DNA of 64,000 bases from Ideonella oryzae (GCF_024055665.1 NZ_JAMXMC010000001.1:248001-312000); one strand, 5' to 3'; shown: positions 8,407 through 17,017, counted from the first letter of the stretch. Numbers and translations are program-made. The notes: generated by a model from the sequence alone, not told the origin.

Positions 8407-9422
8407 GGGTGGGTCACCGCGTCAGTGGAGGGTTGTGAAGGGGCGGAGGAAAGGACTGCGGCTGCGGCCACACCGTTCTTGGTGGCCACCACCTCCGCCA
8501 GGATGGACAGGGCGATCTCGGCCGGCGTCTTGCTGCCGATGGGCAGGCCGGCCGGGCCGCGCAGGCGGTCGAGCTGGGCCTCGCTCAGGCCGAAGTGCTC
8601 GCGCAGGCGCTGGCGCCGGGTGGCGCTGTTGCGCCGCGAGCCGATGGCACCGACATAGAAGGCCTCGGTCTGCAGCGCGTCGATCAGGGCCAGGTCGTCG
8701 AGCTTGGGGTCGTGGCTGACGGCCACCACCGCGGTGCGGCGGTCCGGCCGCAGGCGCTGCACCAGGTCGTCGGGCATCTCGCGGCTGAAGCCGACGCCGG
8801 GCTCGGCCCATTGGGCTTGTTCGGGCCGGGGGTCGCACACGGTCACGTCAAAGCCCATGCCGCGCGCCATGCCGGCCAGGTAGCGGGACAGATCCCCCGC
8901 GCCGATCAGCAGCAGCCGCGCCTGCGGCCCCAGCGGGCTGACGAAGTGATGCTCGTCCACCCAACGGGGCGCCGCGTCGTGCCCGCCGGGCGCCAGCGTG
9001 ACGACGCCGCTGCGCAGGTCCAGCGTGCGCTGCACCGTCTGGCGCTGTTCCAGCGCGGCCAGGGTTTCGGCCAGGCGGCTGTGGGCCGACAGGGGTTCGA
9101 GCATCAGCTCCAGCGTGCCGCCGCAGGGCAGGCCGAAGCGGTGGGCCTGCTCGGTCGTCACACCGTAGCGCACCAGGCGCGGGCGGTCGGTGGCGGCGTC
9201 CAGGCCGATGTCGCCCTGGCGCAGGCGGTGCACCAGGTCGTCTTCCACGCAGCCGCCGGAGACCGAACCGACCGTGAGGCCATCTTCGCGCAGCGCCATC
9301 AGCGAGCCCGGCGGCCGGGGGGACGAGCCCCAGGTGCGGGCCACGGTGACGAGCAGCACGCGCTGGCCCTGGGCCTGCCATTGCAGGCTCTGGCGCAGCA
9401 CCTGTGCGTCCAAAGGTTCCAT
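8403..9422 (-). CDS. XdhC/CoxI-family molybdenum cofactor insertion protein
   Basis: A 339-residue protein of the XdhC family, which binds molybdopterin cofactor, promotes its sulfuration and hands it to xanthine-oxidase-type apoenzymes. The N-terminal domain shows [18 protein letters not shown] and [10 protein letters not shown], and the C-terminal Rossmann-like domain shows [21 protein letters not shown] and the end motif [20 protein letters not shown]. First gene of the operon xdhC-iorA-iorB-mocA, joined to iorA by an ATGA overlap. A LysR gene lies 130 bases upstream on the same strand. Confidence 0.9.
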   Translation of the reverse strand: MEPLDAQVLRQSLQWQAQGQRVLLVTVARTWGSSPRPPGSLMALREDGLTVGSVSGGCVEDDLVHRLRQGDIGLDAATDRPRLVRYGVTTEQAHRFGLPCGGTLELMLEPLSAHSRLAETLAALEQRQTVQRTLDLRSGVVTLAPGGHDAAPRWVDEHHFVSPLGPQARLLLIGAGDLSRYLAGMARGMGFDVTVCDPRPEQAQWAEPGVGFSREMPDDLVQRLRPDRRTAVVAVSHDPKLDDLALIDALQTEAFYVGAIGSRRNSATRRQRLREHFGLSEAQLDRLRGPAGLPIGSKTPAEIALSILAEVVATKNGVAAAAVLSSAPSQPSTDAVTHP

Positions 9423-9527
9423 GGTCTGCGTCCTTCCCTGTGCGTTCTTGTGGCCCTGGCCTCCCAGCGTCGGGTGGCAGGAAGGCGGAACGTTAAGGCC
9501 CCAGGCTGGCCCTGTGTAGTCGGGTCA

Positions 9528-9541
9528 GACCTCTAGACCTC
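9528..9541. promoter_or_regulatory. direct repeat GACCTC-TA-GACCTC
   Basis: Two GACCTC hexamers eight bases apart in the 130-base gap between the LysR gene and the xdhC-like operon. Possible operator half-sites; no independent support. Confidence 0.2.
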
Positions 9542-9552
9542 ATGAAGGCGAC

Positions 9553-10512
9553 TCATGAATTCGTCAGGACTTTCCTGCTGCGTGTGCTGCCCTTGACGGG
9601 TGCCTCGCCCAGGGCCGGGCGGCGGTAGCGCAGCGCCTCCACCACCAGTTGCAGCGCGCGCGAGGACTGCCGCCGGCTGGGGTAGTACAGATGCAGGCCG
9701 GGGAAGGCCGGGCACCAGTCCTCCATCACCCGCACCAGGTTGCCCTGGGCCACATGCGGGGCCACCAGATCGTCGGGCACGAAGGCCAGGCCCAGGCCCG
9801 ACAGCGCGGCGTTGACCATCTGGTACACGCCGTTGAACACCACCTGGCCGGACACCCGCGCCTGCAGCTTCTGCCGGCCCTTTTCCAGCTCCCACGCATA
9901 GAGCCCGCCCTTGGTGGGCAGGCGCAGCGTGATGCACTGCTGGGTCGTCAAGTCCTGCGGCGTGCGCGGCACCGGGTGGCGGGCGAAGTAGGCCGGGCTG
10001 GCCACCATGGCCATCTGCATCGGCGCGTCCACCGGCACGGCGATCATGTCCTTCTCCACCTGGTCGCCATGGCGCACCCCGATGTCGAAGCCATCGGCCA
10101 CGATGTCGGTCAGCCGGTAGTCCACGCTGACCTCGACCTGGATGTCCGGGTACTGCAGCAGCAGCGGCGCCAGGCGCGGCCAGATGACATGGTCCACCGC
10201 GAAATCGATGGCGGTGATGCGCACCGTGCCGGCGGGCTGGTCCCGCATCTCCTTCAGGGCGCGCAGCTCGGCCTCGATCTCGTCCAGCCGCGGGCCCACC
10301 GTCTGCAGCAGGCGCTCGCCCGCTTCCGTGGGCGCCACGCTGCGCGTGGTGCGGGTGAGCAGGCGCAGGCCCATGCGCGCTTCCATGGCGCGCAACGTGT
10401 GGCTGAGCGCCGACTGGGACACGCCCAGCTTGGCAGCGGCCCGGGTGAAGCTGCGCTCGCGCGCCACCGCCAGAAAGGCCATCAGGTCGCTGATGTCGTT
10501 GTCCCGTGCCAT
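9553..10512 (-). CDS. LysR-family transcription regulator
   Basis: A 319-residue LTTR. The helix-turn-helix is at residues about 8-65 (LMAFLAVARERSFTRAAAKL, then GVSQSALSHTLRAMEARMGL and LLTRTTRSVAPTEAGERLL), with a PBP2-type effector domain after it. The same-strand xdhC-iorAB-mocA operon follows 130 bases downstream, so this may be its regulator, though LysR genes more often point away from their target. No effector can be named. Confidence 0.9.
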   Translation of the reverse strand: MARDNDISDLMAFLAVARERSFTRAAAKLGVSQSALSHTLRAMEARMGLRLLTRTTRSVAPTEAGERLLQTVGPRLDEIEAELRALKEMRDQPAGTVRITAIDFAVDHVIWPRLAPLLLQYPDIQVEVSVDYRLTDIVADGFDIGVRHGDQVEKDMIAVPVDAPMQMAMVASPAYFARHPVPRTPQDLTTQQCITLRLPTKGGLYAWELEKGRQKLQARVSGQVVFNGVYQMVNAALSGLGLAFVPDDLVAPHVAQGNLVRVMEDWCPAFPGLHLYYPSRRQSSRALQLVVEALRYRRPALGEAPVKGSTRSRKVLTNS

Positions 10513-10705
10513 TGATGATTCCGCTTCATGAGTTCGGATTCATTTTTTCACCGAGGCGCTATCCACGGATCCAGCAGGGCTGATGCCCGTTCATGCGTCA
10601 CAGCGCTGTGAAGGGCCTCCCGTCTTCCCCCCCAAACTGGCGGCTTGTGGCCGCAGGCGTTCACGGCACACTCTGCGGCTCTGTACTGCCCCCTGCGAGA
10701 ACTGC

Positions 10706-11147
10706 ATGAACCTCCAACGCCTGGGTCCATCTGCCATCGGTCTGCTGCTGGCCATGGGCGCCCCCTTCGCCCATGCGGCGCCCGCCTATGCCTGCGAGCA
10801 GGTGGGGGAGATTCACGCCATGCCGCCCATCATTCCCGCGCCCATCCACATCCACGAATGCACCAGCTTCGAAGGGCCCTGACGCGGTCGAATCGGGCAA
10901 GGCGTGGTGCGACAGCGCCGGCAAGATGACGCTCGGCCCCAAGGATGTGCCCCCCGTGGTGACGGCCGTCAGCGCCTGCCCGGCCGGTGCCCTGGCGCGC
11001 TGCCGCGCATCGCTGCCCGGCGGCAACCTGACCGTCGACCGCTACTACTACCGGGCCGATGCCGGCACGGGTGGGCTGGAAGGCCTGCGCAAGACCTGCG
11101 AAGCCCACAAGCCCGGCCAAACCGGCGGCGTCTTCACCCGGTACTGA
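10706..11147 (+). pseudogene. secreted cysteine-containing protein, frameshifted
   Basis: The reading frame opens at ATG 10706 with a clear signal peptide (IGLLLAMGAPFAHA) and a mature part starting APAYACEQVGEIHAM, then stops at 10880-10882 after ECTSFEGP. In the next frame the protein continues without a break as PDAVESGKAWCDSAGKMTLG and ends GQTGGVFTRY at 11147. The two halves join if one base is removed from GGGCCC (10874-10879), giving about 146 residues with several paired cysteines. It is either a recent frameshift or a sequencing error in this short GC run. I do not recognise the family. Confidence 0.6.
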
Positions 11148-11163
11148 CCCACCGCGTGCGCCC

Positions 11164-11931
11164 TCAGGTGCGCGTGATCGACAGCCCGCCATCCACCAGC
11201 GACGCCGTGCCTGTCACGAAGGACGCATCGTCCGAGGCCAGGTAGAGCACCGAGCGGGCGATCTCTTCGGGCTGGGCCACGCGCTTGAGGGCGTGCAGGC
11301 CGGTGAGAAAAGCCTGCGACTCAGCGCTGTTGTTCTTGCTGCGGTACATGGCCGTGTCCACCGCGCCGGGCAGCACGGCATTCACCCGCACCTGCTGCGG
11401 GCCATATTCGGCCGCCAGCGCCTGGGTCAGGCCGATCAGGCCCGACTTGCTGGCCGCGTAGGCCGTGGTGCCGGGAAAGGCCACCGTGTAGCCCACGAAG
11501 GTGGAGGTGAAGATGACCGAGCCGCCGCCGTTCTTCAGCATCTGCGCGATCTGGTGCTTGGCGCCCAGGAAGGCGCCGGTGAGGTTGATGGCCAGCGTGT
11601 CGGCCCAGCCGGCTTCGGACACCTCAATGCTCGGCCCGCCCTCGCCCAGCGTGCCGGCGTTGTTGAACGCCACGTCCAGCCGGCCGTAACGCTGCACGGC
11701 CAGCGCCACCAGCGCCTCGGCATAGGCCTCTGAGCGCACATCCCCCGCCAGCGCCACCGCGCTGCCGCCCGCAGCGGCAATCTCGGCCACCAGTTCATCC
11801 AGCTCGGCGGCGCGGCGCGCGCCCACCACCACCCGGGCCCCTTCGGCCGCAAACAGGCGCGCCGTGGCCCGCCCAATGCCGGAACTAGCACCCGTCACCA
11901 GGGCCACCTTGCCGTTCAGTCTTCCGCTCAT
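11164..11931 (-). CDS. short-chain dehydrogenase/reductase
   Basis: A classical SDR of 255 residues: NAD(P)-binding TGASSGIG near residue 14, NNAG around 90, catalytic Ser/Tyr/Lys (the YAASK motif about 157-161), PG motif (VLPGAVDT) and the C-terminal LVDGG. A basic residue follows the glycine motif (VGARR), hinting at NADPH preference. It is divergent from the LysR gene at 12130 across a 198-base gap, and that LysR protein is its likely regulator. Substrate unknown. Confidence 0.9.
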   Translation of the reverse strand: MSGRLNGKVALVTGASSGIGRATARLFAAEGARVVVGARRAAELDELVAEIAAAGGSAVALAGDVRSEAYAEALVALAVQRYGRLDVAFNNAGTLGEGGPSIEVSEAGWADTLAINLTGAFLGAKHQIAQMLKNGGGSVIFTSTFVGYTVAFPGTTAYAASKSGLIGLTQALAAEYGPQQVRVNAVLPGAVDTAMYRSKNNSAESQAFLTGLHALKRVAQPEEIARSVLYLASDDASFVTGTASLVDGGLSITRT

Positions 11932-12129
11932 GCTGTTCTCCTTCGTCTGACAGTTGCAGACCGTTGAATTGCGCCTTCATTGGCGATGACGCAGTCTGTT
12001 CCTGCTGCAGCGCCGAGAGAAGCCAGCCAGCCGCGGATCAACTTTCCGCAAAAGCAGAACAATCCGACCGGGCGTCGTCCGTAAACTGGCACGCACCGGG
12101 CCACCCCAGCGCCCGCCGAAGGGCCCGCC

Positions 12130-13047
12130 ATGCTCAAGCTCGAGGACATCGCCAGCTTTGTCGCCGTGGCGGAGGTGGGCTCCATCAGCGCCGCCGCGCG
12201 GCGCGGGGGCTGGTCCAAATCGGTCGTCAGCAGCCGGCTGGCCGCGCTGGAAGAAGACCTGGGCGCCCGCCTCTTCCACCGCACCACCCGGCGCCTGAGC
12301 CTGACCGAAGACGGCGCCGCCTTTCTGGTGCGAGCCCGGCGCCTGGTGCAGGACGTGGACGAGGCCGTGGCCGACATGGCCGAGCGCCGCGGCGAGCTGG
12401 CCGGGCCCATGCGCCTGTCCGCCCCCGTCACCTTCGGGCGCGCGCACCTGGGGCCGGCGCTCTACCCCTTTCTGGCCCGCCACCCCGCCATTGCGCTGAC
12501 GCTGGAACTGGACGACCGCCGGGTGGACGCCATGGCCGAAGGCTTCGACGCCGTCATCCGCCACGGCCGCATTGAAGATTCGCGCCTGGTGGCCTGGACG
12601 CTGGCGCGCGGCCAGCGCAGGCTGGTGGCGTCGCCCGACTACCTGGCCCGCCACGGCCAGCCCCAGAGCCCGGCCGACCTGGCCGGCCACCGCGCCATCT
12701 ACTACCTGAACCGCGGCATTGCCGACTGGCGCTTTGAAGGTGAAGGCACGGAGCCCACCGACTTCGTGCGCCCGCCCGCGGCACTGCGCGTGAACAACGG
12801 CGACATGATGCGCGACGCCGTCCTGGCCGGCCTGGGTATGGCCATGCTGCCCAGCTTCATCGTGGGCCAGGACATCCGAGCCGGCACGCTGAAGGTGGTG
12901 GACATCGGCCTGCAGGCCGCGCCGGAGTATCTGTACGTCGCCCATCCCGAAGGGCGCAAGGTGTCCGCCAAGCTGCGCGCGCTGGTGGATTGGCTGCGCA
13001 CGGCGTTTGGGGACCCGCCTTATTGGGAGGTGGGGGAGGAAAAGTGA
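12130..13047 (+). CDS. LysR-family regulator, divergent from SDR
   Basis: A 305-residue LTTR. The helix-turn-helix is IASFVAVAEVGSISAAARRG with GWSKSVVSSRLAALEEDLGA, followed by LFHRTTRRLSLTEDG and a ligand domain with the CrgA-like pattern (FDAVIRHGRIEDSRLVAWTL). It sits back to back with the SDR gene at 11164-11931 and probably controls it. The right end of this gene, at 13047, is also the last typical high-GC chromosomal sequence before the restriction-modification island. Confidence 0.9.
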   Translation: MLKLEDIASFVAVAEVGSISAAARRGGWSKSVVSSRLAALEEDLGARLFHRTTRRLSLTEDGAAFLVRARRLVQDVDEAVADMAERRGELAGPMRLSAPVTFGRAHLGPALYPFLARHPAIALTLELDDRRVDAMAEGFDAVIRHGRIEDSRLVAWTLARGQRRLVASPDYLARHGQPQSPADLAGHRAIYYLNRGIADWRFEGEGTEPTDFVRPPAALRVNNGDMMRDAVLAGLGMAMLPSFIVGQDIRAGTLKVVDIGLQAAPEYLYVAHPEGRKVSAKLRALVDWLRTAFGDPPYWEVGEEK

Positions 13048-13552
13048 TTCGCTTCAGTCGTTGGAGACTGGCCGTCATCGTCCAGGAGCGGCTCTCTATA
13101 GAGCTCTTCTTTTGGCAAGCGCACCGTGTGACAAGCGGCCTCGCCGTCGAATCCGCGCCCGAGGCTCTCGTGGGCTTGGCCGTCCTTGGCACGACCGCTA
13201 GGAGAGGTCTGCAAAACCCCGCCCATGCGCCCAGTAGCGGTGTACATCACAGGCGAGATCTCGCGATGTGCAAGGCTAGGATGATTTCCCGCCCGGAAGG
13301 CCCGCTCGACTGGCCGATTGGACCTGTCTTGCGGCCTCAAGCACATTTGGGGCGCACTAAGACCTGCACAGCAAGCGACCGCCAGCAAGTCATCCACATT
13401 GCCGCGCAGACATCACCCCCAGCTGCGCCAGGTTCTTGGCGAAGCCCCCGTAGTGCACTTTGGCGTGGCCGAACTGCTGATTGCTCACCCGGGATCAGCC
13501 AGCTAGGGTTCTTACCTTCAATTTTGCACCGAAGTGATGTAAAGTGGTGCAA
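13048..13552. other. left flank of island, no intact gene
   Basis: This 505-base stretch holds no complete gene. Base composition falls and short reading frames on both strands have no recognisable content, except for the transposase-like fragment at 13390-13489. It appears to be the scarred left junction of the restriction-modification island. Confidence 0.6.
13390..13489 (-). mobile_element. IS5-like transposase C-terminal remnant
   Basis: Read on the minus strand, the segment gives VSNQQFGHAKVHYGGFAKNL followed by AQLGV and an early stop (TGA at 13390-13392). IS5-family transposases end with a very similar stretch (FG-x-x-KVRYRGLAKN). Only about 30 codons remain and an in-frame stop lies just upstream, so this is a decayed relic. 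The family match is by eye and rests on one motif. Confidence 0.45.
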
Positions 13553-13553
13553 A
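13523..13553. promoter_or_regulatory. inverted repeat over the RHH gene start
   Basis: TTTGCACC (13523-13530) and GGTGCAAA (13546-13553) are perfect inverted repeats separated by 15 bases. Inside, AAGTGATG (13532-13539) and AAGTGGTG (13542-13549) are direct repeats exactly 10 bases apart. The right arm runs into the ATG of the ribbon-helix-helix gene at 13553. This is where an autoregulatory operator would be. Confidence 0.55.
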
Positions 13554-13753
13554 TGAAGGACACCCAGACGAAGCAAAAGCGTGAGCCTAAGACGGCGCGC
13601 GCTTCCGTTAGCTTTCCCGCCGAGCTATATGCGACGCTGGAACGCATCGCGGAGGAGAAGCATGTGTCGGTTGCATGGATCGTTCGCGAGGCCGCCGCCA
13701 AGTACGTAGGCGACCAATGGCCCTTGTTCGATCAGGAAAGGCGGAGCTTGTGA
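13553..13753 (+). CDS. ribbon-helix-helix DNA-binding protein upstream of vsr
   Basis: A 66-residue protein with a CopG/Arc-like ribbon-helix-helix core: the strand ARASVSFPAELYATLERIAE, then the helix EKHVSVAWIVREAAAKYV. It has no toxin partner; instead it is followed without a gap by vsr (stop TGA 13751-13753, GTG at 13754) and the methylase. Its place matches the controller position of type II restriction systems, which is normally held by a helix-turn-helix C protein. ATG 13553 is preferred over GTG at 13544. The role as island controller is inferred from position and the overlapping inverted repeat. Confidence 0.7.
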   Translation: MKDTQTKQKREPKTARASVSFPAELYATLERIAEEKHVSVAWIVREAAAKYVGDQWPLFDQERRSL

Positions 13754-14161
13754 GTGGACACCGTCACGGCGGAACGTAGGTCGGAAATCATGGCCCGAGT
13801 GCGGGCCAAGGACACGCGTCCTGAGTTCGTGGTGAGGCGGCTTGTTCATGGTATGGGGTACAGATACCGCCTTCATCGTCGGGACTTACCGGGCACACCC
13901 GACCTGGTGTTCCCAGCGCGAGGAAAGGTGATTTTTGTTCACGGCTGTTTCTGGCACGCGCATGCAGGTTGTGCACTTGCCCGAATGCCGAAATCGCGAC
14001 AGGATTTTTGGTCTGCGAAGCTGCAAGGCAACGCCGAGAGAGACTCCCGAAACATGCGTGCTCTCCGGCGGCTTGGTTGGGGTGTGATGGTGATTTGGGA
14101 GTGTCAGTTGAAAAATTTGCCTCGATTGCGGGCCAGGATTGGGAGATTCCTTGATGCGTAG
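13754..14161 (+). CDS. vsr: very short patch repair endonuclease
   Basis: A 135-residue Vsr protein that nicks 5' of T in T:G mismatches left by deamination of 5-methylcytosine. Family motifs are clear: RSEIMARVRAKDTRPE at the start, the catalytic Asp in LPGTPDLVFP, VHGCFWHAH with the zinc/active-site residues, and RRLGWGVMVIWEC near the end. GTG at 13754 keeps the family's usual N-terminal segment; an ATG at 13790 would remove it. The 3' end overlaps the methylase start by eight bases, so the two are translationally coupled. Confidence 0.92.
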   Translation: MDTVTAERRSEIMARVRAKDTRPEFVVRRLVHGMGYRYRLHRRDLPGTPDLVFPARGKVIFVHGCFWHAHAGCALARMPKSRQDFWSAKLQGNAERDSRNMRALRRLGWGVMVIWECQLKNLPRLRARIGRFLDA

Positions 14162-15347
14162 CGTCGAATTGTTTGCGGGTGCGGGAGGTCTTGGAATGGG
14201 TCTTGGCGCCTCGGGCTTCGAGCCCGAACTGGTCGTCGAGTGGGACTCTCATTCATGCCGTACGCTTCGCGACAACAAGGCACGCCAAGTCGCTCAGGTA
14301 GCGAACTGGAACATCGTCGAAGCAGACGCGCGGGAGGTCGAATACGGGGGAGTCCGCGGTGAGATTGCGCTGGTATCGGGCGGCCCGCCGTGCCAGCCGT
14401 TCTCAGTGGGTGGCAAGCACAAGGGCCAAGCTGACGAACGAAACATGTGGCCTGAGGCGGCCCGCGCCGTTAGAGAGCTGGCTCCGCGAGCATTCATGTT
14501 CGAGAACGTCCGTGGTCTTATGCGCGAGGCGTTTGGCCCGTACCTTGACTACGTATTGCTCCAACTGCGTTTCCCGCTACAAGGGCCGGAAGAAGGAGAG
14601 GATTGGGAGGAGCATGCCGCTCGCCTGCGCAATTCGGTCGCGCACGACGAACAGCAAGCTCTTAGGTACAACGTTTCAATTCACGCGGTGGACGCAGCTG
14701 ACTACGGTGCGGCGCAGCGGCGCCGTCGCGTCATCATCGTCGGCTTCCGGTCAGACGAGCCAGTGGAATGGCAAGCGCCAACCCCGACCCACTCGCAAGA
14801 AGCCCTCCTTTGGGATCAATGGGTCTCTGGCGACTACTGGAAGCGTCATGGCGTCTCGGCGACGCAGCGCCCAGAGATGCCTGCATCCGTCGGCAAGACT
14901 GTCGAGCGTTTGCGGGCTGCAGGCGTGCGTCCAAACGGCAGCGCTTGGCGCACTGTCCGCGATGCAATTGAAGGCCTGGGGGAGCCGGGCAAGGTAAAAG
15001 TCAAGATCGCAAACCACAAGTTGCAGCCGGGTGCTCGCTCGTACGCAGGCCATACGGGAAGTCCGTTGGACGCTCCCGCAAAGGCGCTAAAGGCGGGCGC
15101 CCACGGCGTTCCCGGGGGCGAGAACATGCTTGCCTACTATGACGGCTCCGTGCGCTACTTCAGCGTTCGCGAGGCTGCGCGACTGCAGGGCTTTCCGGAC
15201 GAATACGAATTCCCCTCAAGCGTTGCCTGGGGCGAAGCGATGAGGCAACTAGGCAACGCCGTGCCTACGCAACTTGCCTACGCCTTTGGTTCGGCGATCG
15301 CCGACGCGTTGAGCGCGGCGGGTCGGGCGAGGCGCCGAGTCGCTTAA
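14154..15347 (+). CDS. C5-cytosine DNA methyltransferase
   Basis: A 397-residue type II modification methylase. Motif I (FAGAGGLGMGL, residues about 7-17), motif IV with the catalytic cysteine (GGPPCQPFSVGGKHKGQ), motif VI (FENVRGL), motif VIII (QRRRRVIIVGFR) and motifs IX-X (REAARLQGFPDEY and QLGNAVPTQLA) are all in order and complete. With the convergent Eco29kI-type nuclease downstream, the recognition sequence may be CCGCGG, the Eco29kI site; this is inference and the target-recognition region cannot be decoded by eye. The vsr overlap fits a C5 product. Confidence 0.93.
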   Translation: MRSVELFAGAGGLGMGLGASGFEPELVVEWDSHSCRTLRDNKARQVAQVANWNIVEADAREVEYGGVRGEIALVSGGPPCQPFSVGGKHKGQADERNMWPEAARAVRELAPRAFMFENVRGLMREAFGPYLDYVLLQLRFPLQGPEEGEDWEEHAARLRNSVAHDEQQALRYNVSIHAVDAADYGAAQRRRRVIIVGFRSDEPVEWQAPTPTHSQEALLWDQWVSGDYWKRHGVSATQRPEMPASVGKTVERLRAAGVRPNGSAWRTVRDAIEGLGEPGKVKVKIANHKLQPGARSYAGHTGSPLDAPAKALKAGAHGVPGGENMLAYYDGSVRYFSVREAARLQGFPDEYEFPSSVAWGEAMRQLGNAVPTQLAYAFGSAIADALSAAGRARRRVA

Positions 15348-15353
15348 GTCGCC

Positions 15354-16487
15354 TCAGGCGACGGTAGGAACTTCTGCCTCTTCCGAATCATCGGGAGGCG
15401 GTGTCACCGCAGCCACAGCGTCGTCGATGCCCTCGTCTGCGTCAACTGGGATCGCGGCGGTGGCTTCGGGCATCTCGAACTGCCCAAGCTCCTTGCTGAA
15501 GAAGTCGAATAGCTCGTGAATGTCCTTGTAGGGAGGCTTTTTGCGAAAGTGATCAGCTATTTCCTGCTCGATCTGCGCCTTCGACTTCTGATCGCCCAGC
15601 TTCTCGTCGTCCGCCCAAGCCACGCCCGGATGCATAGTGAACCACGGCGATCGTCCGTTGCCGCGAACGCCCGGGTCATCGCCATGCTTGCTCATCCCAA
15701 AGCAAATCTTCGTGTCGGAATTCCAGATAGGCTCGAAGACCTTTATCAGGTGCGCCTCAGCCGATTGCTGGAAGCCCGATTGGCAAATTAGAAACCGACA
15801 CTCGAAGTCCTCGATGCTGAGCGTGCTTGACACCTTCATGATTCTCGCAGCGTGCTCTCGCAAACGCTTTCCAAGACTGACGCCCTGCGCGATCGCATCT
15901 TTCGCTGATCGATCGACAGGGTCGGCCTTTCCGACATAAATCGGATGATCTTTGCCCTTGAGCGGCTCATATGCTGGGAATGGCTTGACCGTTCCCTTGT
16001 AGTACAGCGCATAAACTCCAGACCCGTAGAAAACGGGGATACGCGCGAGAGGATAGGACTTCTGCGCGACAAGTGTCAGCGCGATCATGCGCCCGGCCGT
16101 CACGGGAGCCGTCGGGTCGAACACCGAATCCGGGCGAATCACCGGGTCGAGCTTCGCGCCGGCTTGGCTTAGCTTCTCGGCCGCCGCCTCGATCAACTTT
16201 CTTGCTGCGCTCACTTTTCGAGGCGAGTCGCCAACGCTGGCTTTGACAATCTTGTCGACCACCGCATCCAACTTAATCAAGTGAGACTTCACCGCGACCG
16301 GCCCGATCACCGGGTCAAGCTTTGCGTCTGCGCGGGTTAGCTTGTCTGCGGCTGCTTCCAGAGCCTTACGCGTGGCTCTTGCCGCACGCGACGAGCCTTG
16401 TTCATCCTCCTTGAGGATTTTCTCAACGACCGCTTCCAACTCGGCCAAGTGCGTCTTGATTGGAGACGCCTTCGTCCCGTTTGCCAT
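15354..16487 (-). CDS. Eco29kI-type GIY-YIG restriction endonuclease with duplicated N-terminus
   Basis: A 377-residue nuclease convergent with the methylase. The catalytic core is at residues about 125-300: GVY (157-159), IYVG (183-186), KRLREH with Arg 208 and His 212, Glu 244 in SAEAHLI and Asn 256 in PIWN. These correspond to the GIY-YIG residues of Eco29kI. From memory Eco29kI is near 214 residues, so this one is much longer. The added N-terminus is a tandem duplication: residues 11-63 and 67-119 align with no gaps at an offset of 56, about 30 of 53 identical, each ending KLDPVI. The C-terminal 40 residues are acidic. Confidence 0.85.
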   Translation of the reverse strand: MANGTKASPIKTHLAELEAVVEKILKEDEQGSSRAARATRKALEAAADKLTRADAKLDPVIGPVAVKSHLIKLDAVVDKIVKASVGDSPRKVSAARKLIEAAAEKLSQAGAKLDPVIRPDSVFDPTAPVTAGRMIALTLVAQKSYPLARIPVFYGSGVYALYYKGTVKPFPAYEPLKGKDHPIYVGKADPVDRSAKDAIAQGVSLGKRLREHAARIMKVSSTLSIEDFECRFLICQSGFQQSAEAHLIKVFEPIWNSDTKICFGMSKHGDDPGVRGNGRSPWFTMHPGVAWADDEKLGDQKSKAQIEQEIADHFRKKPPYKDIHELFDFFSKELGQFEMPEATAAIPVDADEGIDDAVAAVTPPPDDSEEAEVPTVA

Positions 16488-16604
16488 TCTTAGTTCACCT
16501 CGGCTTGAGGGTTCGCGACGACGGTCGCGTAAACCCTATGCAGACCAAGTATCGCCGAGAAGAATGGAATCGGCCTTTTGGTAGCCAATGAAGCGTACTG
16601 TGCT

Positions 16605-16847
16605 TCACATTGCAGTTCGAGGCGCCTGCCCCAAAATCCCACCTGATTGGTCATGAACCAAAGCCTTGCTGCGACTCTGGCGTTCCCGGGTAAGAGAGGC
16701 CATGGCGGCATGGCCAAGCAAGCCGAGCAGCAGATTTTCAAAGCTGACCCCGCCGTTGACCCGGTACGCGAAGGCACCGAGGTAGTGGCTGGCGTACTTG
16801 CGGAACGTGAAGGCTTTAAGGGCGTGACCTGCCCCTTCAACGATACC
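16605..16847 (-). mobile_element. IS1595-like transposase C-terminal remnant
   Basis: On the minus strand this reads GAGHALKAFTFRKYASHYLG, then AFAYRVNGGVSFENLLGLLG and further to a stop at 16605-16607. The C-termini of IS1595/ISXO2-type transposases contain the same progression (AFKF-x-KYA-x-x-YL-x-EF-x-YRFNRRF-x-L). No start or upstream catalytic core exists: the sequence becomes unrelated at 16847. It marks the right edge of the island. Confidence 0.55.
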
Positions 16848-17001
16848 AGTGATTTGGTCCGGCTACGTGTTCGCGGGCACGGACCTGCTGGCCCACAAGG
16901 GCGCGGCGGCCACGGCGCCGTTCCCGCTGTTCATTACGCTGATGGGCGTCGTGCAGATCGTCCTGGCACGCCTGGCTGCCCGGCACGGCTGGGTGGGCTG
17001 A
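16846..17001 (+). pseudogene. membrane protein gene fragment, 5' end lost
   Basis: An open frame of about 51 codons reads PVIWSGYVFAGTDLLAHKGA, then FPLFITLMGVVQIVLARLAA, and ends RHGWVG with TGA at 16999-17001. It has one clear membrane helix and a normal high-GC codon pattern, but no start codon or ribosome site, and is joined at about 16847 to the transposase relic. It is best explained as the 3' end of a resident transporter or membrane-protein gene beheaded by the island. The family is not identified. Confidence 0.5.
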
Positions 17002-17017
17002 GCGCCCTCCCCGCTCT

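Noticed and set aside
13553-13753. RHH protein as antitoxin of a toxin-antitoxin pair
   Set aside because: The next gene is a complete vsr with no toxin fold, and no other small partner gene is adjacent.
16490-16840. A 116-residue minus-strand frame
   Set aside because: It is a different frame from the transposase-like reading of the same bases and shows no domain.
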